Shown here piece after piece: positions 8,464 to 18,325 of a DNA stretch of 64,000 bases. The number at the start of each line of letters is the position of its first letter. Positions within the stretch are counted from its first letter, which is position 1. The DNA comes from an uncultured Thalassotalea sp. Lineage in GTDB: Bacteria; Pseudomonadota; Gammaproteobacteria; Enterobacterales; Alteromonadaceae. The stretch covers positions 1 through 64,000 of the forward strand of contig CANMZP010000003.1 of the NCBI GenBank assembly GCA_947502355.1, given 5' to 3'. The position numbers and the translations under genes were made by a program. The notes beneath the pieces were generated by a model. It saw only the letters and a list, made by a program, of their open reading frames with translations. It was not told where the DNA came from and did no database searches.

Positions 8464-11136
8464 TTAAAATTTAATACCCGCTTTCACGAAGAAGTAACGA
8501 CCTAGTACATCGTATGTGTATGGGTCTGTGTTAGCATCGTTATTGCCTGAGAAGTAAGGAGGTTCTTCATCAAGGATGTTATTAACACCACCAGATAACG
8601 TAACAGAGTCTGTCACGTGGAATGAACCTGATACATCATGATAAATTGTTGAACTTACATCTGGTGCGTAACACTCTTCTGGAGCATCTTTACAAGAGTA
8701 AGAATCCATACCATCGATGTAACGACCTTCGTATGTTAGTTCCCAATCATCTGACTTAACGTTTAACGTGAAGTTAGATTTAATTTCTGCATATGCACCG
8801 CTACCAGATGTGATGAAACCTTTGTAATCTAGAACGTTACCATCTTGATCAGACTCTTCAAATTCATCAAGGATTGATGTATCTAAACCAAGTCTCCAAT
8901 CTAAACCAGCTGCTTCAAAGTTGTAAGCGAAGTTAACATCGTAACCAGCAGTCTCCTGGCCACCAATGTTTTGTAAACCATTGTTGAATGAGATACGACC
9001 CGTACCATCAATCGCAATGTTTGCTGCTTGACATACTGATGTGCCAGAATTAATCGGGTTACCATTTGCATCTAAACATAAGTTAGCAATGTAGTTAGAA
9101 CCAACAGCACCAATTGCATTGGTGATTTCGATATCATAGTAATCTACAGTTACAGATAAACCTTCAACAAAGCTTGGCTCGTATACAACACCAGCAGTAA
9201 AGATATCAGCTTCTTCTGGTGTTAGTAATGGGTTACCACCAACAGTTACTTCAGCTTGAGTTTGTGTCGTTGCAGGGTGCTTGATTTGATCAAACGATGG
9301 AGAGTTACCACTGAATAATTCAGATACAGTTGGAGCACGGAATGCTGTTGAAGATACACCACGTAACATTAACTCATCGTTTACTTTCCAAGTTAAACCT
9401 AACTTCCAAGTATTGTCATCGCCAAATGTGCTGTAATCAAAGTAACGTACTGCTGCGCTTAACTCAACGTGCTCTGCTAAGAAAACATCACTAACTAATG
9501 GAATAGCAAGCTCTAAATAAGCTTCATCAACGTTGAATGAACCTGAAGTTGGTTCAACACGCGGGTCATTTGCAAGACCTTGTGCTGTTAATGAATCAGG
9601 CGTGTAAAACGCAGACTCAAGACGGTGCTCAACACCTACCGAGAAACCAACGATACCAGCAGGTAATTCGAAAGCTTCACCAGATAAAGTTGCAGCAAAG
9701 ATATCCATCTCGCTACCACCGTTGTTTAATTCAGTGTAGATGAATGGAGCAATACTATCGCCTTCCCAAGAACTTTGCGTAAACGGGTCAAAGCCACCAC
9801 CAGCAAGGATTGCATCTTTATCTAAACCTTCAGCAGATAATTTGTTACCTAACTGAACTGCGCTATTGATTGAACCAATGTTGTGTAAGTTTGCTAACTT
9901 ATCTACAGAATCGTTTTTACCTTTGTTGTATGAAACATCCCAGTAAAAACCGTTTTCTAGCTCACCTTCAAGGCCAAGAACAAGACGTACTGTGTCAACA
10001 TTTTGTGAGAAGTTACGAGTACCAGACTCAACCATACGACGACCGTAATCTAATGCTTCACCATCAACGATACCGTGATCAAGTAATGCCGGGTTCATCC
10101 AAGATGAATCGTAAACCCATGACTCAGAGTTCCAAATTGGCTGTGGAGCCATTTGTTGTGATGACCAACGTTTTGTGTACATTGCTTCTGTAAAGAAGTT
10201 GATGTCATCATTTACTTCGTAGTTACCAGCAACAGTTAAGTTTAAACGGTGCATAGGTGTGAATAAGTAACTATCTTGAGAGTAGTTATAACGGTCGTTG
10301 TTATCACCTGAGTAAACGAAATCATGGTAAGTACCACCACGACCACTTAAATCAGCAGTTTCCCCCCAAATGTGACCACCTTGTGCGTATGAAGAACCAG
10401 CACAGAATAAGCCATCAGGACCTTCAGCGATAGGACATTCTGAGAACTTACGATCGGCTTGCTTTGCTTCACCACGGTCAGTGTATTGAGCGCCAAATAC
10501 GATATTACCTTTATCGTTAGAAGCACCAATAGTAAAATCTAGGTTTGTTTCGTCTGCGTCATCTTCACCAGATTGTGCTATTTGCACATTTAATTCCGCA
10601 CCTTCATAATCTTTCTTTAAGATTACGTTAACAACACCAGAAACAGCATCCGTACCATAAACAGCTGAAGCGCCATCCTTAAGTACTTCAACACGTTGGA
10701 TCATTGAAACAGGAATAGTGTTTAAATCAACCGTTGATGCAGCGCCCGTACCGGAAGCGATCATACGACGACCGTTAACAAGAACAAGAGTTCGGTTAGA
10801 ACCCAAACCACGTAAATTTACACTCGCATTACCACCAGAACCATTGTTGATACCTGGGTTTGTCATAGCACCACCTACAGAGGTCATGCTTTGTAAAATA
10901 CCATCAATTGAAGTAACACCTGAAGCGGCGATAGCTGAAGCATCAATAACGGTAACAGGACTTGCTGTTTCCATATCACTACGTTTGATTCGAGAACCGG
11001 TAACTTGGATGCGCTCGACTTCTTCAACTTGTGCTTCTTCTACAGCATTAGCATTTGAAGCAACACCAGCAGTTGCTGCAGCACCAAATACTAAGGCTAA
11101 GCGAATTGCTTTAGTTAATTGATTGTTAGAATTCAT
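8464..11136 (-). CDS. TonB-dependent outer-membrane receptor 1
   Basis: 890 residues from the ATG at 11136, chosen because AAGGGAGT lies 5-6 nt upstream; an in-frame ATG at 11151 would contain that site within the coding region. A long Alteromonadales-type signal peptide (MNSNNQLTKAIRLALVFGA) is followed by a TonB-box-like stretch (VERIQVTGSRI), a plug domain (VRLGLGSNRTLVLVNGRR-like block, RVEVLKDGASAVYG) and a 22-strand barrel ending in an aromatic C-terminus (GRYFFVKAGIKF). Such receptors import bulky substrates using TonB energy. The substrate cannot be told from sequence; no N-terminal signalling domain is present. It is related to receptor 2 in leader and plug. Confidence 0.92.
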   Translation of the reverse strand: MNSNNQLTKAIRLALVFGAAATAGVASNANAVEEAQVEEVERIQVTGSRIKRSDMETASPVTVIDASAIAASGVTSIDGILQSMTSVGGAMTNPGINNGSGGNASVNLRGLGSNRTLVLVNGRRMIASGTGAASTVDLNTIPVSMIQRVEVLKDGASAVYGTDAVSGVVNVILKKDYEGAELNVQIAQSGEDDADETNLDFTIGASNDKGNIVFGAQYTDRGEAKQADRKFSECPIAEGPDGLFCAGSSYAQGGHIWGETADLSGRGGTYHDFVYSGDNNDRYNYSQDSYLFTPMHRLNLTVAGNYEVNDDINFFTEAMYTKRWSSQQMAPQPIWNSESWVYDSSWMNPALLDHGIVDGEALDYGRRMVESGTRNFSQNVDTVRLVLGLEGELENGFYWDVSYNKGKNDSVDKLANLHNIGSINSAVQLGNKLSAEGLDKDAILAGGGFDPFTQSSWEGDSIAPFIYTELNNGGSEMDIFAATLSGEAFELPAGIVGFSVGVEHRLESAFYTPDSLTAQGLANDPRVEPTSGSFNVDEAYLELAIPLVSDVFLAEHVELSAAVRYFDYSTFGDDNTWKLGLTWKVNDELMLRGVSSTAFRAPTVSELFSGNSPSFDQIKHPATTQTQAEVTVGGNPLLTPEEADIFTAGVVYEPSFVEGLSVTVDYYDIEITNAIGAVGSNYIANLCLDANGNPINSGTSVCQAANIAIDGTGRISFNNGLQNIGGQETAGYDVNFAYNFEAAGLDWRLGLDTSILDEFEESDQDGNVLDYKGFITSGSGAYAEIKSNFTLNVKSDDWELTYEGRYIDGMDSYSCKDAPEECYAPDVSSTIYHDVSGSFHVTDSVTLSGGVNNILDEEPPYFSGNNDANTDPYTYDVLGRYFFVKAGIKF

Positions 11137-11200
11137 TATTACTCCCTTCACTTTTTTAACAGTGACATTTATTCAAGATTTATTTCTTGTTTTCTTTTAT

Positions 11201-11219
11201 ATCCGGTAAAAGTCCGGAT
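11201..11219 (-). promoter_or_regulatory. Inverted repeat at the predicted 5' end of receptor 1 mRNA
   Basis: ATCCGG-taaaagt-CCGGAT lies immediately downstream of the predicted promoter, 65-83 bp before the start codon. The transcript would begin with this hairpin. It could stabilise the mRNA or act as an operator. Confidence 0.5.
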
Positions 11220-11227
11220 TTGAGAAG

Positions 11228-11257
11228 ATAATAATGGCTTTTTTGTTCACGCGTCAA
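11228..11257 (-). promoter_or_regulatory. Predicted sigma-70 promoter of receptor 1
   Basis: On the minus strand TTGACG (11252-11257) and TATTAT (11228-11233) are separated by 18 bp. Receptor 2 has a promoter with the same TGTTATTGAC upstream element and the same spacing, which supports both. Confidence 0.65.
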
Positions 11258-12068
11258 TAACACCCTGATGACAACAAGTTACAAACCAAACCCTTTAAAC
11301 ACATGACTTACAACCACCTCACACCCACAAAACACTCGAGCAACACAAAACCAACACAAGCAACACAAAACCAACACCAGTAACACCCAAAAAACTTTCA
11401 CTCTAAAATAGCCAAACCCAATAAAAACAACACCTTGAGATGAAAGTAAGTTCCATAACGGCAACAAAACCACAGATTTAACAAACAAATAACATAAAAA
11501 TTTAAAATTTTTTTTATTAAAAGCCTATTTTCATCATGCAAACCAACCTCACCTGTTACATTTAGGCGTTATTGATGACTCAAATCTAAGAATATTTCAT
11601 TCAAACACACATTAAAAACACGGAATACCCAGGGTAAAGCCAGTTCAATAGCAGTGTTTTTTACTAGACTATTTACTTTGTAAACAGATGATGAGTGGAC
11701 GATTTTGCCTGTTCAGGACATGTTTGTAAGGGGTTGACTATAAGGCTATATGAATGAGCTATTTAAACGGGCCCTTGGACGCGTTTAGGAACGCGATAAC
11801 CATCGTTTTGTTTGTAATTTGGGATTCAAGATAGCAATATTTTTCAGAGGAATTCTGTAGCCTTATTTAAGTACCGTATATAAAGAAAGGAAAGTTTGAA
11901 ATACCATTACCCTACTTAGTAGGTAAGATCCCCCCATGAAGACATGTGTTGAAGTTCCTAGAGCGTTTTACGAACATCCCTTGTAATAGGTTTATGTTCT
12001 TTACCTATAATAGACAGTGAGCAGGTAAATTATGCACTGATTTATTACTTATTGCCCAAATTATAACG
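11258..12068. other. Intergenic region with an A/C-rich tract and a 20-bp tandem repeat
   Basis: No gene is seen. From about 11270 to 11400 the + strand is almost free of G and T-runs and rich in CAACAC words. Two 20-bp units (agcaacacaaaaccaacac plus one base) lie at 11339-11358 and 11359-11378. A minus frame at 11279-11488 is a product of this skew and is not called. The rest (11400-12068) shows nothing recognisable. Confidence 0.6.
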
Positions 12069-12069
12069 C

Positions 12070-12103
12070 GCAAAAAAAAACGGCCAACTATAAAGTTGAC
12101 CGT
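12070..12103 (-). terminator. Terminator of receptor 2
   Basis: On the minus strand CGGTCAACT-ttat-AGTTGGCCG forms a 9-bp stem (one G-U pair) followed by eight or more T. It starts about 22 bp after the receptor stop codon. Confidence 0.85.
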
Positions 12104-12124
12104 CTTATCTTAATCAGCTTTCAA

Positions 12125-14980
12125 TTAGAAAGTGATTGATGCACTTGCGTGGATGTAACGACCTAAACCATCGTAGAATGCGCCAACATCAAGGGTGTTA
12201 CCAGTGATTGGCTTCTCTTTATCAAGAATGTTGTTCACACCTAAACGAGCAGTTAAGTGTTCGTTAAACGTGTAGTGACCCGCTAAATCAATGTAAGTTT
12301 GGCTAGAAATACCGTCATCAACTAGAGTATCAGTTGTTCCTTCATAGTCAACTTTACCCATGAAACGCCATTTCACGTTAACACCCCAATCATCCTTATC
12401 GAAGTTAACGTTCATCACGTGTCTCCAATCAGGTTGTGGGTAACATAGAGACGAGATTTGACCAGCACAGTCATAAACTGAATCAGGATCACCTGGAATA
12501 GACGTTGTTTCTTTCGTATCCATGTAAGTACCGATGATTGTAGTGCTTAAGTTACCTTCAAAAATATCTACATTGTAAGCGGCACTTAAATCAATACCTT
12601 CCCATTTTTGTTCAGCTAAGTTCAAGTTTGTTGCTTGAACATAACCGCTTTGACCTAACCAAAGGTTGCCAGATGGTGAACGAGTAACATTGTCACAGAA
12701 TACTGCACTACCTGATTTCGCACATTGCTCAATCGTTAGTTCAGGTTGAATGTTGTCAATAACATCTTCAATCTCGATGCTCCACCAGTCAATTGAGAAG
12801 TCAATTTCATCAGTAATTTGACCAACAACACCTACAGTGTAAGTATCAGCAATCTCAGGGTCTAGATCTGGGTTACCACCGAATAAAGCATTGTACTGAC
12901 CAGCTGGGCTGGTTGATACGTTACCGTATTGAGAAGCTGAAACACCAGTGCTAGCACATTGTGCAGCTGATAAAGTAGGAGATGGACCAGCACATGGATC
13001 TTCACCTGACCATAGACCAATACTTTGGTTTGCGAATAACTCACCAATGTTTGGCGCACGTACCGCACGGTTGTAACTTGCACGTACTTTCCAATCTTCA
13101 ACTGGAGTCCAGTCAACAGCAACTTTGTACGTTGGCTCACCACCAGTCGTATCGTAGTCAGAGTAACGGTAGCCTAAGTCTAATAGTAATGATTCTGCAA
13201 ATTCAGCATCTTCAACTAAAGGAACACTTGCTTCCATGTAAAGTTCACGAACAAAGTAACCACCAACTAGAGATTTCGTTGGACCACCTTGACCTAGCAA
13301 TGCGCCTGTTTCGTATAAGTCATCTGAAATACGTTCGAAGTCTTCATCACGGTATTCAGCACCAAATACAACAGCAATTGGAGTTGACGCTGAAGGTAAT
13401 GAGTAACCTAATTCACCAGTAACGTAAGCACTTAGTACTAAACGTTCTGAATCTGTAGTTCCAATCGCAGTACCAGTTAGCGGTTTAGCTGCTTCAGAAG
13501 TTACACCATTGTAAGTGAATACTTCATAAGGGATACAGTCACCAGCACACTCTTCACCATTAGCACCTAGAGCCGTGGTAATACGAGGGGCGAAGAAGTC
13601 ATTTTGGTAAGTACTGATCGAAGTCGTGCTAGAGTACTGAATATTGGCATCATATGACCAATTGTCATTAATCTCACCTTCAGAGCCTAATACGATACGG
13701 AATGAATCATGCTCAAGCGCGTCAACACGAGGACCACCTTCAACGTTACGCTTACCAATGTAGATTGCTGCTTGACCCGTTTCTGCATCGATACCTAGAC
13801 CGTCAGCAAGTTGTTGACGTTGTGCATCATTGAATAGATCTGAACTTAGATCCATGATGTACTCTTCGTTAAAGAAAGTACCTGACTCAGCGATTTGCGC
13901 ACGAGTTTTATCACGCATGAATGATGCTTCTAAGTACGGTTGGAAGTTATCGTTCACAGCGTATTTAGCGAATGTACCCAAAGTGTATTTTTGGTCCGGG
14001 CGCATAAAGTGGTTAATTGGAGCATAGTTGTAGCGGTTTGAACCAGGAGAATCAATAAAGTTACTGCCTTCATCCAATGATGACCACATATTACGGTCAT
14101 AATCAGTCGTGCCATCTTCATTAACTGCATACATATCAAAGTTAGGGATGATTGCGTTAGCTGAACCACCACAAGATGTACCTGCATTGTTTAATGCACA
14201 AGATGAGTAATCACGTTCACCTTGACGTAGTTCATTGGTTTTCTTGTACGTAGCGTAAGCAACTGCGTGACCTTTACCACCGTCAAAAGAACCACCCATA
14301 GTAACGTCTAGGTTAAAAGACGTACCGTCGATGTCAGTGTTACCGTCTTCGTATTCAAAACCTTTAGCGTCCATTAGTTCTTGAACGTAACTATTGTCGT
14401 TATCGTGTTGGTAACCTGAACCACCTACATCAATTTTGAAACCTTCGAAAGTGTCATCCATCACAAAGTTTACAACACCCGCTACTGCGTCAGCACCGTA
14501 TACAGATGAACCACCACCTGTCATAACTTCAACGCGCTTAACTAGTGCAGAAGGGATTGCGTTCAAATCGGCAGCACCACTTGAACCACCACCTGGTGCC
14601 ATACGACGACCATTGATTAGTACAAGTGTACGATGAGAACCTAAACCACGCATATCTACACCAGCACGGCCAGAGGCGCCGTTTGCTTGGAAAGCTGTTG
14701 ATGAAGCTTCGATTTGAGGTAATGTGTTAAGCATATCCTCAACACGGGTGAAACCAGAAACTTTGATGTCTTCTGCACTTGTGATTTGGATTGGGCTTGC
14801 TGTTTCCATATCTGCACGTTTGATACGAGAACCAGTTACTTCAATACGCTCTACTTCTTCTTCTGCTGCTGTAGCTTCTTCAACTGCAGCGTTTGCATTA
14901 GCTGCAACACCAGCAGTAGCGGCAGCGCCGAAAGCCATCGCTAAACGAACAGCTTTAGCAAGTTTATTATTGCTATACAT
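12125..14980 (-). CDS. TonB-dependent outer-membrane receptor 2
   Basis: 951 residues from the ATG at 14980, with GGGAG five bases upstream; an in-frame ATG at 14998 is less well placed. The signal peptide (MYSNNKLAKAVRLAMAFGA) and the TonB-box/plug entry (VERIEVTGSRIKRADMETA) closely resemble receptor 1, so the two are paralogues. The plug carries RRMAPGGGSSGAADLN and VEVMTGGGSSVYGADAV, and the barrel ends in HASASITF. The substrate is unknown. It is preceded by its own promoter and followed by its own terminator, so it is monocistronic. Confidence 0.92.
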   Translation of the reverse strand: MYSNNKLAKAVRLAMAFGAAATAGVAANANAAVEEATAAEEEVERIEVTGSRIKRADMETASPIQITSAEDIKVSGFTRVEDMLNTLPQIEASSTAFQANGASGRAGVDMRGLGSHRTLVLINGRRMAPGGGSSGAADLNAIPSALVKRVEVMTGGGSSVYGADAVAGVVNFVMDDTFEGFKIDVGGSGYQHDNDNSYVQELMDAKGFEYEDGNTDIDGTSFNLDVTMGGSFDGGKGHAVAYATYKKTNELRQGERDYSSCALNNAGTSCGGSANAIIPNFDMYAVNEDGTTDYDRNMWSSLDEGSNFIDSPGSNRYNYAPINHFMRPDQKYTLGTFAKYAVNDNFQPYLEASFMRDKTRAQIAESGTFFNEEYIMDLSSDLFNDAQRQQLADGLGIDAETGQAAIYIGKRNVEGGPRVDALEHDSFRIVLGSEGEINDNWSYDANIQYSSTTSISTYQNDFFAPRITTALGANGEECAGDCIPYEVFTYNGVTSEAAKPLTGTAIGTTDSERLVLSAYVTGELGYSLPSASTPIAVVFGAEYRDEDFERISDDLYETGALLGQGGPTKSLVGGYFVRELYMEASVPLVEDAEFAESLLLDLGYRYSDYDTTGGEPTYKVAVDWTPVEDWKVRASYNRAVRAPNIGELFANQSIGLWSGEDPCAGPSPTLSAAQCASTGVSASQYGNVSTSPAGQYNALFGGNPDLDPEIADTYTVGVVGQITDEIDFSIDWWSIEIEDVIDNIQPELTIEQCAKSGSAVFCDNVTRSPSGNLWLGQSGYVQATNLNLAEQKWEGIDLSAAYNVDIFEGNLSTTIIGTYMDTKETTSIPGDPDSVYDCAGQISSLCYPQPDWRHVMNVNFDKDDWGVNVKWRFMGKVDYEGTTDTLVDDGISSQTYIDLAGHYTFNEHLTARLGVNNILDKEKPITGNTLDVGAFYDGLGRYIHASASITF

Positions 14981-15084
14981 GTTTACTCCCTGGACCACTT
15001 AAAGTGATTCGATTGTTAATGTTCAAAGCTATGTTGCTTTGTTTGTTTTATAAGTTAGGCCAATGACCTGATCTGTCGAGGCTA

Positions 15085-15114
15085 AGCATACAACCATTAC
15101 GTTTAACAGGTCAA
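15085..15114 (-). promoter_or_regulatory. Predicted sigma-70 promoter of receptor 2
   Basis: On the minus strand TTGACC (15109-15114) and TATGCT (15085-15090) are separated by 18 bp, giving a leader of about 100 nt. The upstream ATGTTATTGAC matches that of receptor 1. Confidence 0.65.
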
Positions 15115-15887
15115 TAACATAAAAGAACATGTTTGCAACTTTTAACCAACTAAAAAGAAAAGTAAAAAACACAAAACCTGCATAAATATGCACCAAATCA
15201 ATGCAGCTAAATATCTTTTCTTTTAAGGTCTGAATTTAAGTACTAAAACGACTTGAAATCGAGCGCAAGCCATTATTTTAATTACCTTTATTTATATAAA
15301 ACAGATTAAAAATCTTAACAAACCTGGACAGACCCCATTAAAAATGAGACCCCTTAGTCTTAATAAACTGGGAATATGGCTAGATCGCCACGTATTCTGG
15401 GAGGTTTTTTATAAGCCAAAATCAAAGCAACAAAATACAAACATAAAACCAACAAAGGTAATCCAAACTACTTGAAAATAGTTAAAACGCCGAAGCGGCC
15501 TGCATAAATATTTACATAGAATTCAAAACTGGTGGGAAACATGGCCAAAAAACAACCGCAAAATTGTTACAAAAAAGTTTCACAGAGGGTGTAAAAAGTG
15601 ACTTTTTCAGCCTAAATCTATAAATTTAAACAAAAATTCAAGGCCCTTAAAATCAATGTAGGGTTAGGTTTCGGTCATAAATGCGACAAAATTATTCATT
15701 AAAAGAACACTCAGGCGACAGTTGGCATGATAATACCGATGAATCACTTTGTCAGTTATGACTTTTTACGTTACCGAACCAACACTCAAGGCAGTCGTAA
15801 ATATATGTAGCAAAACACTTCTAGAGCAAACGCGCACAAAGTAATGTATGATCAACGTTAATTAACACACAGCTAACCTTCCCCTTT
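15115..15887. other. Intergenic region between divergent genes, no gene seen
   Basis: AT-rich. It contains a short inverted repeat TGCATaaatATGCA near 15180 and a C-rich block at about 15327-15356 (ctggacagacccc, then gagacccc) that looks like a dispersed-repeat scrap. The promoter of the rightward permease gene should be here but was not resolved. Confidence 0.5.
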
Positions 15888-16667
15888 ATGATAATTGAGC
15901 TTTTCAGCGACCCCAATTTACTGCTTACGCTAATAAGTATTGGCTTTATCGCCGGTTTTATCGATGCCATCGCCGGAGGTGGTGGCTTATTAACGGTACC
16001 TGTGCTTTTAACGGCAGGATTACCACCGCACATTGCGCTAGGCACCAACAAACTTTCAGCGTGTTTTGGTTCGTTAACCGCCTCTTATACCTTTTATAGA
16101 AAGCGCTTGTTTTCTCCCTCTTTTTGGGTTGTAGCTGCCGTTGCCACCTGTTTTGGAGCGATTATTGGCACCTTGGTGGTTAATCTGATTAATGCCGAAA
16201 TGTTGAACAAAATATTACCCATTGTCATTTTATGTTGCGCTTTATACACGCTGTTTTCTAAGATCAGCAAAAGCGATTCATTTGAGAGCCCTCAAAAGAA
16301 TAAAGCAAGTAACATAAAACAAGGTTTACAGGGGTTTATTCTTGGTTTTTATGATGGTGCGGCCGGGCCTGGTACGGGGGCATTTTGGACGACAAGTTCA
16401 TTAGCACTATATAAGATGAATATTCTGTTGAGCAGCGGTTTAGCAAGAAGCATGAACTTTATCAGTAATTTTGTCTCCCTCATCACCTTCATGATTCTCG
16501 GCCAAGTGCATTTTGCTTATGGTATTGCAATGGGGGTATTTATGTTGGTAGGCTCATGGATAGGCGCTCATTCAGCAATTCGCTTTGGTGCTAAGTTCAT
16601 TCGCCCGGTATTTATTACCGTGGTGCTTATTATTACCATTAACCTAGCTTATCACGCCTGGTTTTAG
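15888..16667 (+). CDS. TSUP-family (TauE/SafE, YfcA-like) membrane permease
   Basis: 259 residues, almost entirely hydrophobic, with about eight membrane helices. The N-terminal signature FIAGFIDAIAGGGGLLTVP and the central repeat GFILGFYDGAAGPGTGAFW are the paired family motifs, and the whole resembles E. coli YfcA. TSUP proteins are thought to export small sulfur-containing or organic anions; the substrate is not known here. The start lacks a good ribosome binding site. priC follows after 9 bp, with GGAAG just before its ATG, so the two are probably cotranscribed. Confidence 0.88.
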   Translation: MIIELFSDPNLLLTLISIGFIAGFIDAIAGGGGLLTVPVLLTAGLPPHIALGTNKLSACFGSLTASYTFYRKRLFSPSFWVVAAVATCFGAIIGTLVVNLINAEMLNKILPIVILCCALYTLFSKISKSDSFESPQKNKASNIKQGLQGFILGFYDGAAGPGTGAFWTTSSLALYKMNILLSSGLARSMNFISNFVSLITFMILGQVHFAYGIAMGVFMLVGSWIGAHSAIRFGAKFIRPVFITVVLIITINLAYHAWF

Positions 16668-16676
16668 GAAGCCGTA

Positions 16677-17309
16677 ATGTCTCAAGATGCAATTTCCAGA
16701 CTGGCAACACTATTAAGTCAACTAAGTGTTGATGCCAAGCATATAGATGCGATTAATAAACAAAAGAAATCACATTACTATCTTAAATACGAACCAATGT
16801 TTGATGAAAAGCTATTTCCCATTGTCAGCTCTGACTATATTGATTACGTAAAATATGCGCAGCAACGTCTTACTCACTTACAGAAATTGTTGAAAAACAA
16901 GCAAGATGAATTTTCCGATGCTTTATTACAAGAACTTGAATCGCAAATTGTCTCACTGATCACCGCAATTAAAGCAAATCAATCACGTCATAATGACAGT
17001 GAATACCGTCTCGATCGTCGTAAACGCCTACAAGGGCAAAGACAAACAAAGCAATTTAAAAAGCAAACCAAGTCCATCTTGCAACCAGTGAATCAAATCT
17101 ACGCCAAATTAAATGAAACCCGGGGCTTTGAATTGCGTTTAATGCAAATGCTTACTGACAAAGAACTCGAATTGAAACAATGTAAGGCCAAAGACAGCAG
17201 TAGGCTACAAATGGAAGTGCTAACCTTACACCAACGCCTAGGGCGATGTCGTAAAGCGATTACTGATATTGAAAAACAAATAGAACTCAGTGAAAAACGT
17301 CGTGTATAA
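16677..17309 (+). CDS. priC: Primosomal replication protein PriC (N'')
   Basis: 210 residues, highly charged and helical. It matches the PriC family in the N-terminal layout (SRLATLLSQLSVDAKHID, then FDEKLFPIVSSDYIDYV) and in a long basic C-terminal coiled coil. PriC helps reload DnaB at stalled forks. E. coli PriC is about 175 residues, so this one is somewhat longer at the C-terminus. It follows the YfcA-like permease by 9 bp. Confidence 0.82.
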   Translation: MSQDAISRLATLLSQLSVDAKHIDAINKQKKSHYYLKYEPMFDEKLFPIVSSDYIDYVKYAQQRLTHLQKLLKNKQDEFSDALLQELESQIVSLITAIKANQSRHNDSEYRLDRRKRLQGQRQTKQFKKQTKSILQPVNQIYAKLNETRGFELRLMQMLTDKELELKQCKAKDSSRLQMEVLTLHQRLGRCRKAITDIEKQIELSEKRRV

Positions 17310-17392
17310 ATAGGTAGCAATAAAAGTATTGTGAAAGCTTAAAGATAATTTAAGAGTGCATGAAGCAATGGAAAAGAATTGAGGAAGAATTG

Positions 17393-17506
17393 GGTGGCAC
17401 CTCTTTCAGCCAACATCCCGGCACATGAGTCGTCTGCTGCGGTTGCTTCCTTCCGGACCTGGCCGAGTTCACAGAGTATCATTGCGAGAGGACCAAAAGA
17501 GGCGCC
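17393..17506 (-). ncRNA. ffs: 4.5S signal recognition particle RNA
   Basis: The minus strand reads GGCGCCTCTT at the 5' end and AAGAGGTGCC at the 3' end, which pair as the closing stem. The apical part contains the invariant SRP loop CAGGTCCGGAAGGAAGCA (around 17440-17463). Length is about 114 nt, as in E. coli. It forms the RNA core that binds Ffh. Confidence 0.95.
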
Positions 17507-17663
17507 ATAGTGGCTAACAACAATGGTTAGCGAAGCGCATTATGGCGAATTGTTTGGTCAGTTGCAAGTGCTTAATCGTTAATTACTGCTTACTTGCTCA
17601 AAAGTTCAACAGCTTTAACTTTTTGCTAACCTTTATAAGAAATAAGAAAAGCCAATATAAGAA

Positions 17664-17700
17664 AAAGCCCTGTTCAGTGATAATCCTGAACAGGGCTTGG
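17664..17700 (-). terminator. Terminator of the DUF3014-acyltransferase operon
   Basis: AAGCCCTGTTCAG and CTGAACAGGGCTT form a perfect 13-bp stem with an 8-nt loop. On the minus strand a T-run (TTTTTC) follows. Confidence 0.92.
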
Positions 17701-17720
17701 TATTTTTTAAGAACCTTAAA

Positions 17721-18311
17721 TTAATACTTTTCCGGGTGCTTAGCGCTGTTTGGATTAAATAAACTCTGGATATTGATCAGCTCGTCGGCAACATCGCCAT
17801 CGATATGCTGCGCAGCAAAGCAATGCACTTCTTTTTTTGCGTAATCAAGTTGCATAGGAACAACCGGAACGTTCGCTTGTTTGGCAATGTGTAAGAAGCC
17901 GGTTTTCCACTTCCCTACTTTAGAACGAGTCCCTTCTGGCGTTACCACCACAACAAGCTCTTCGGCTTCGGTAAAATTGTCAGCCATTTGACCGACAAAA
18001 CCTTGTGGGGCGCTTCGATTAATTGGAATACCACCTAAAAACTTTAAAATCGGTCCAATAGGCCATTTAAACAAACTGTTCTTAGCCAAAAAATTGACTT
18101 TAAGGTTATAGGCAAACTTTATTCTTAGGCCAACAAGGAAATCCCAGTTCGAGGTGTGCGGTGCCACGGCTAAGATAAATTTTTTCTCATTAGGAAAATT
18201 ACCCACAAACTTCCAACCAGAAAGTCTCAGTAAAAATCGACCGAACCAACGGGTAAAAGCACCGCCTGCAACAGGCACATTTTCAGGTAATTTAGGAAGA
18301 TTTAACGACAT
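17721..18311 (-). CDS. PlsC-like glycerolipid acyltransferase
   Basis: 196 residues. It has the acyltransferase HX4D motif (HTSNWD, near residue 52) and the TPEGTRSK block (near 124), which corresponds to the substrate-binding motif EGTRS of the PlsC family. No clear signal peptide is seen; it is probably membrane-associated on the cytosolic face. It would acylate a lysophospholipid or a related acceptor. It starts 14 bp after the DUF3014 gene and is followed by a strong terminator, so the pair forms an operon. The exact acceptor is unknown; it is shorter than PlsC itself. Confidence 0.85.
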   Translation of the reverse strand: MSLNLPKLPENVPVAGGAFTRWFGRFLLRLSGWKFVGNFPNEKKFILAVAPHTSNWDFLVGLRIKFAYNLKVNFLAKNSLFKWPIGPILKFLGGIPINRSAPQGFVGQMADNFTEAEELVVVVTPEGTRSKVGKWKTGFLHIAKQANVPVVPMQLDYAKKEVHCFAAQHIDGDVADELINIQSLFNPNSAKHPEKY

Positions 18312-18325
18312 ATAAAAAAATAGCT

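Noticed and set aside
11279-11488. Minus frame rich in Val, Leu and Cys
   Set aside because: It is the translation of the A/C-rich tract; composition, not coding, keeps it open.
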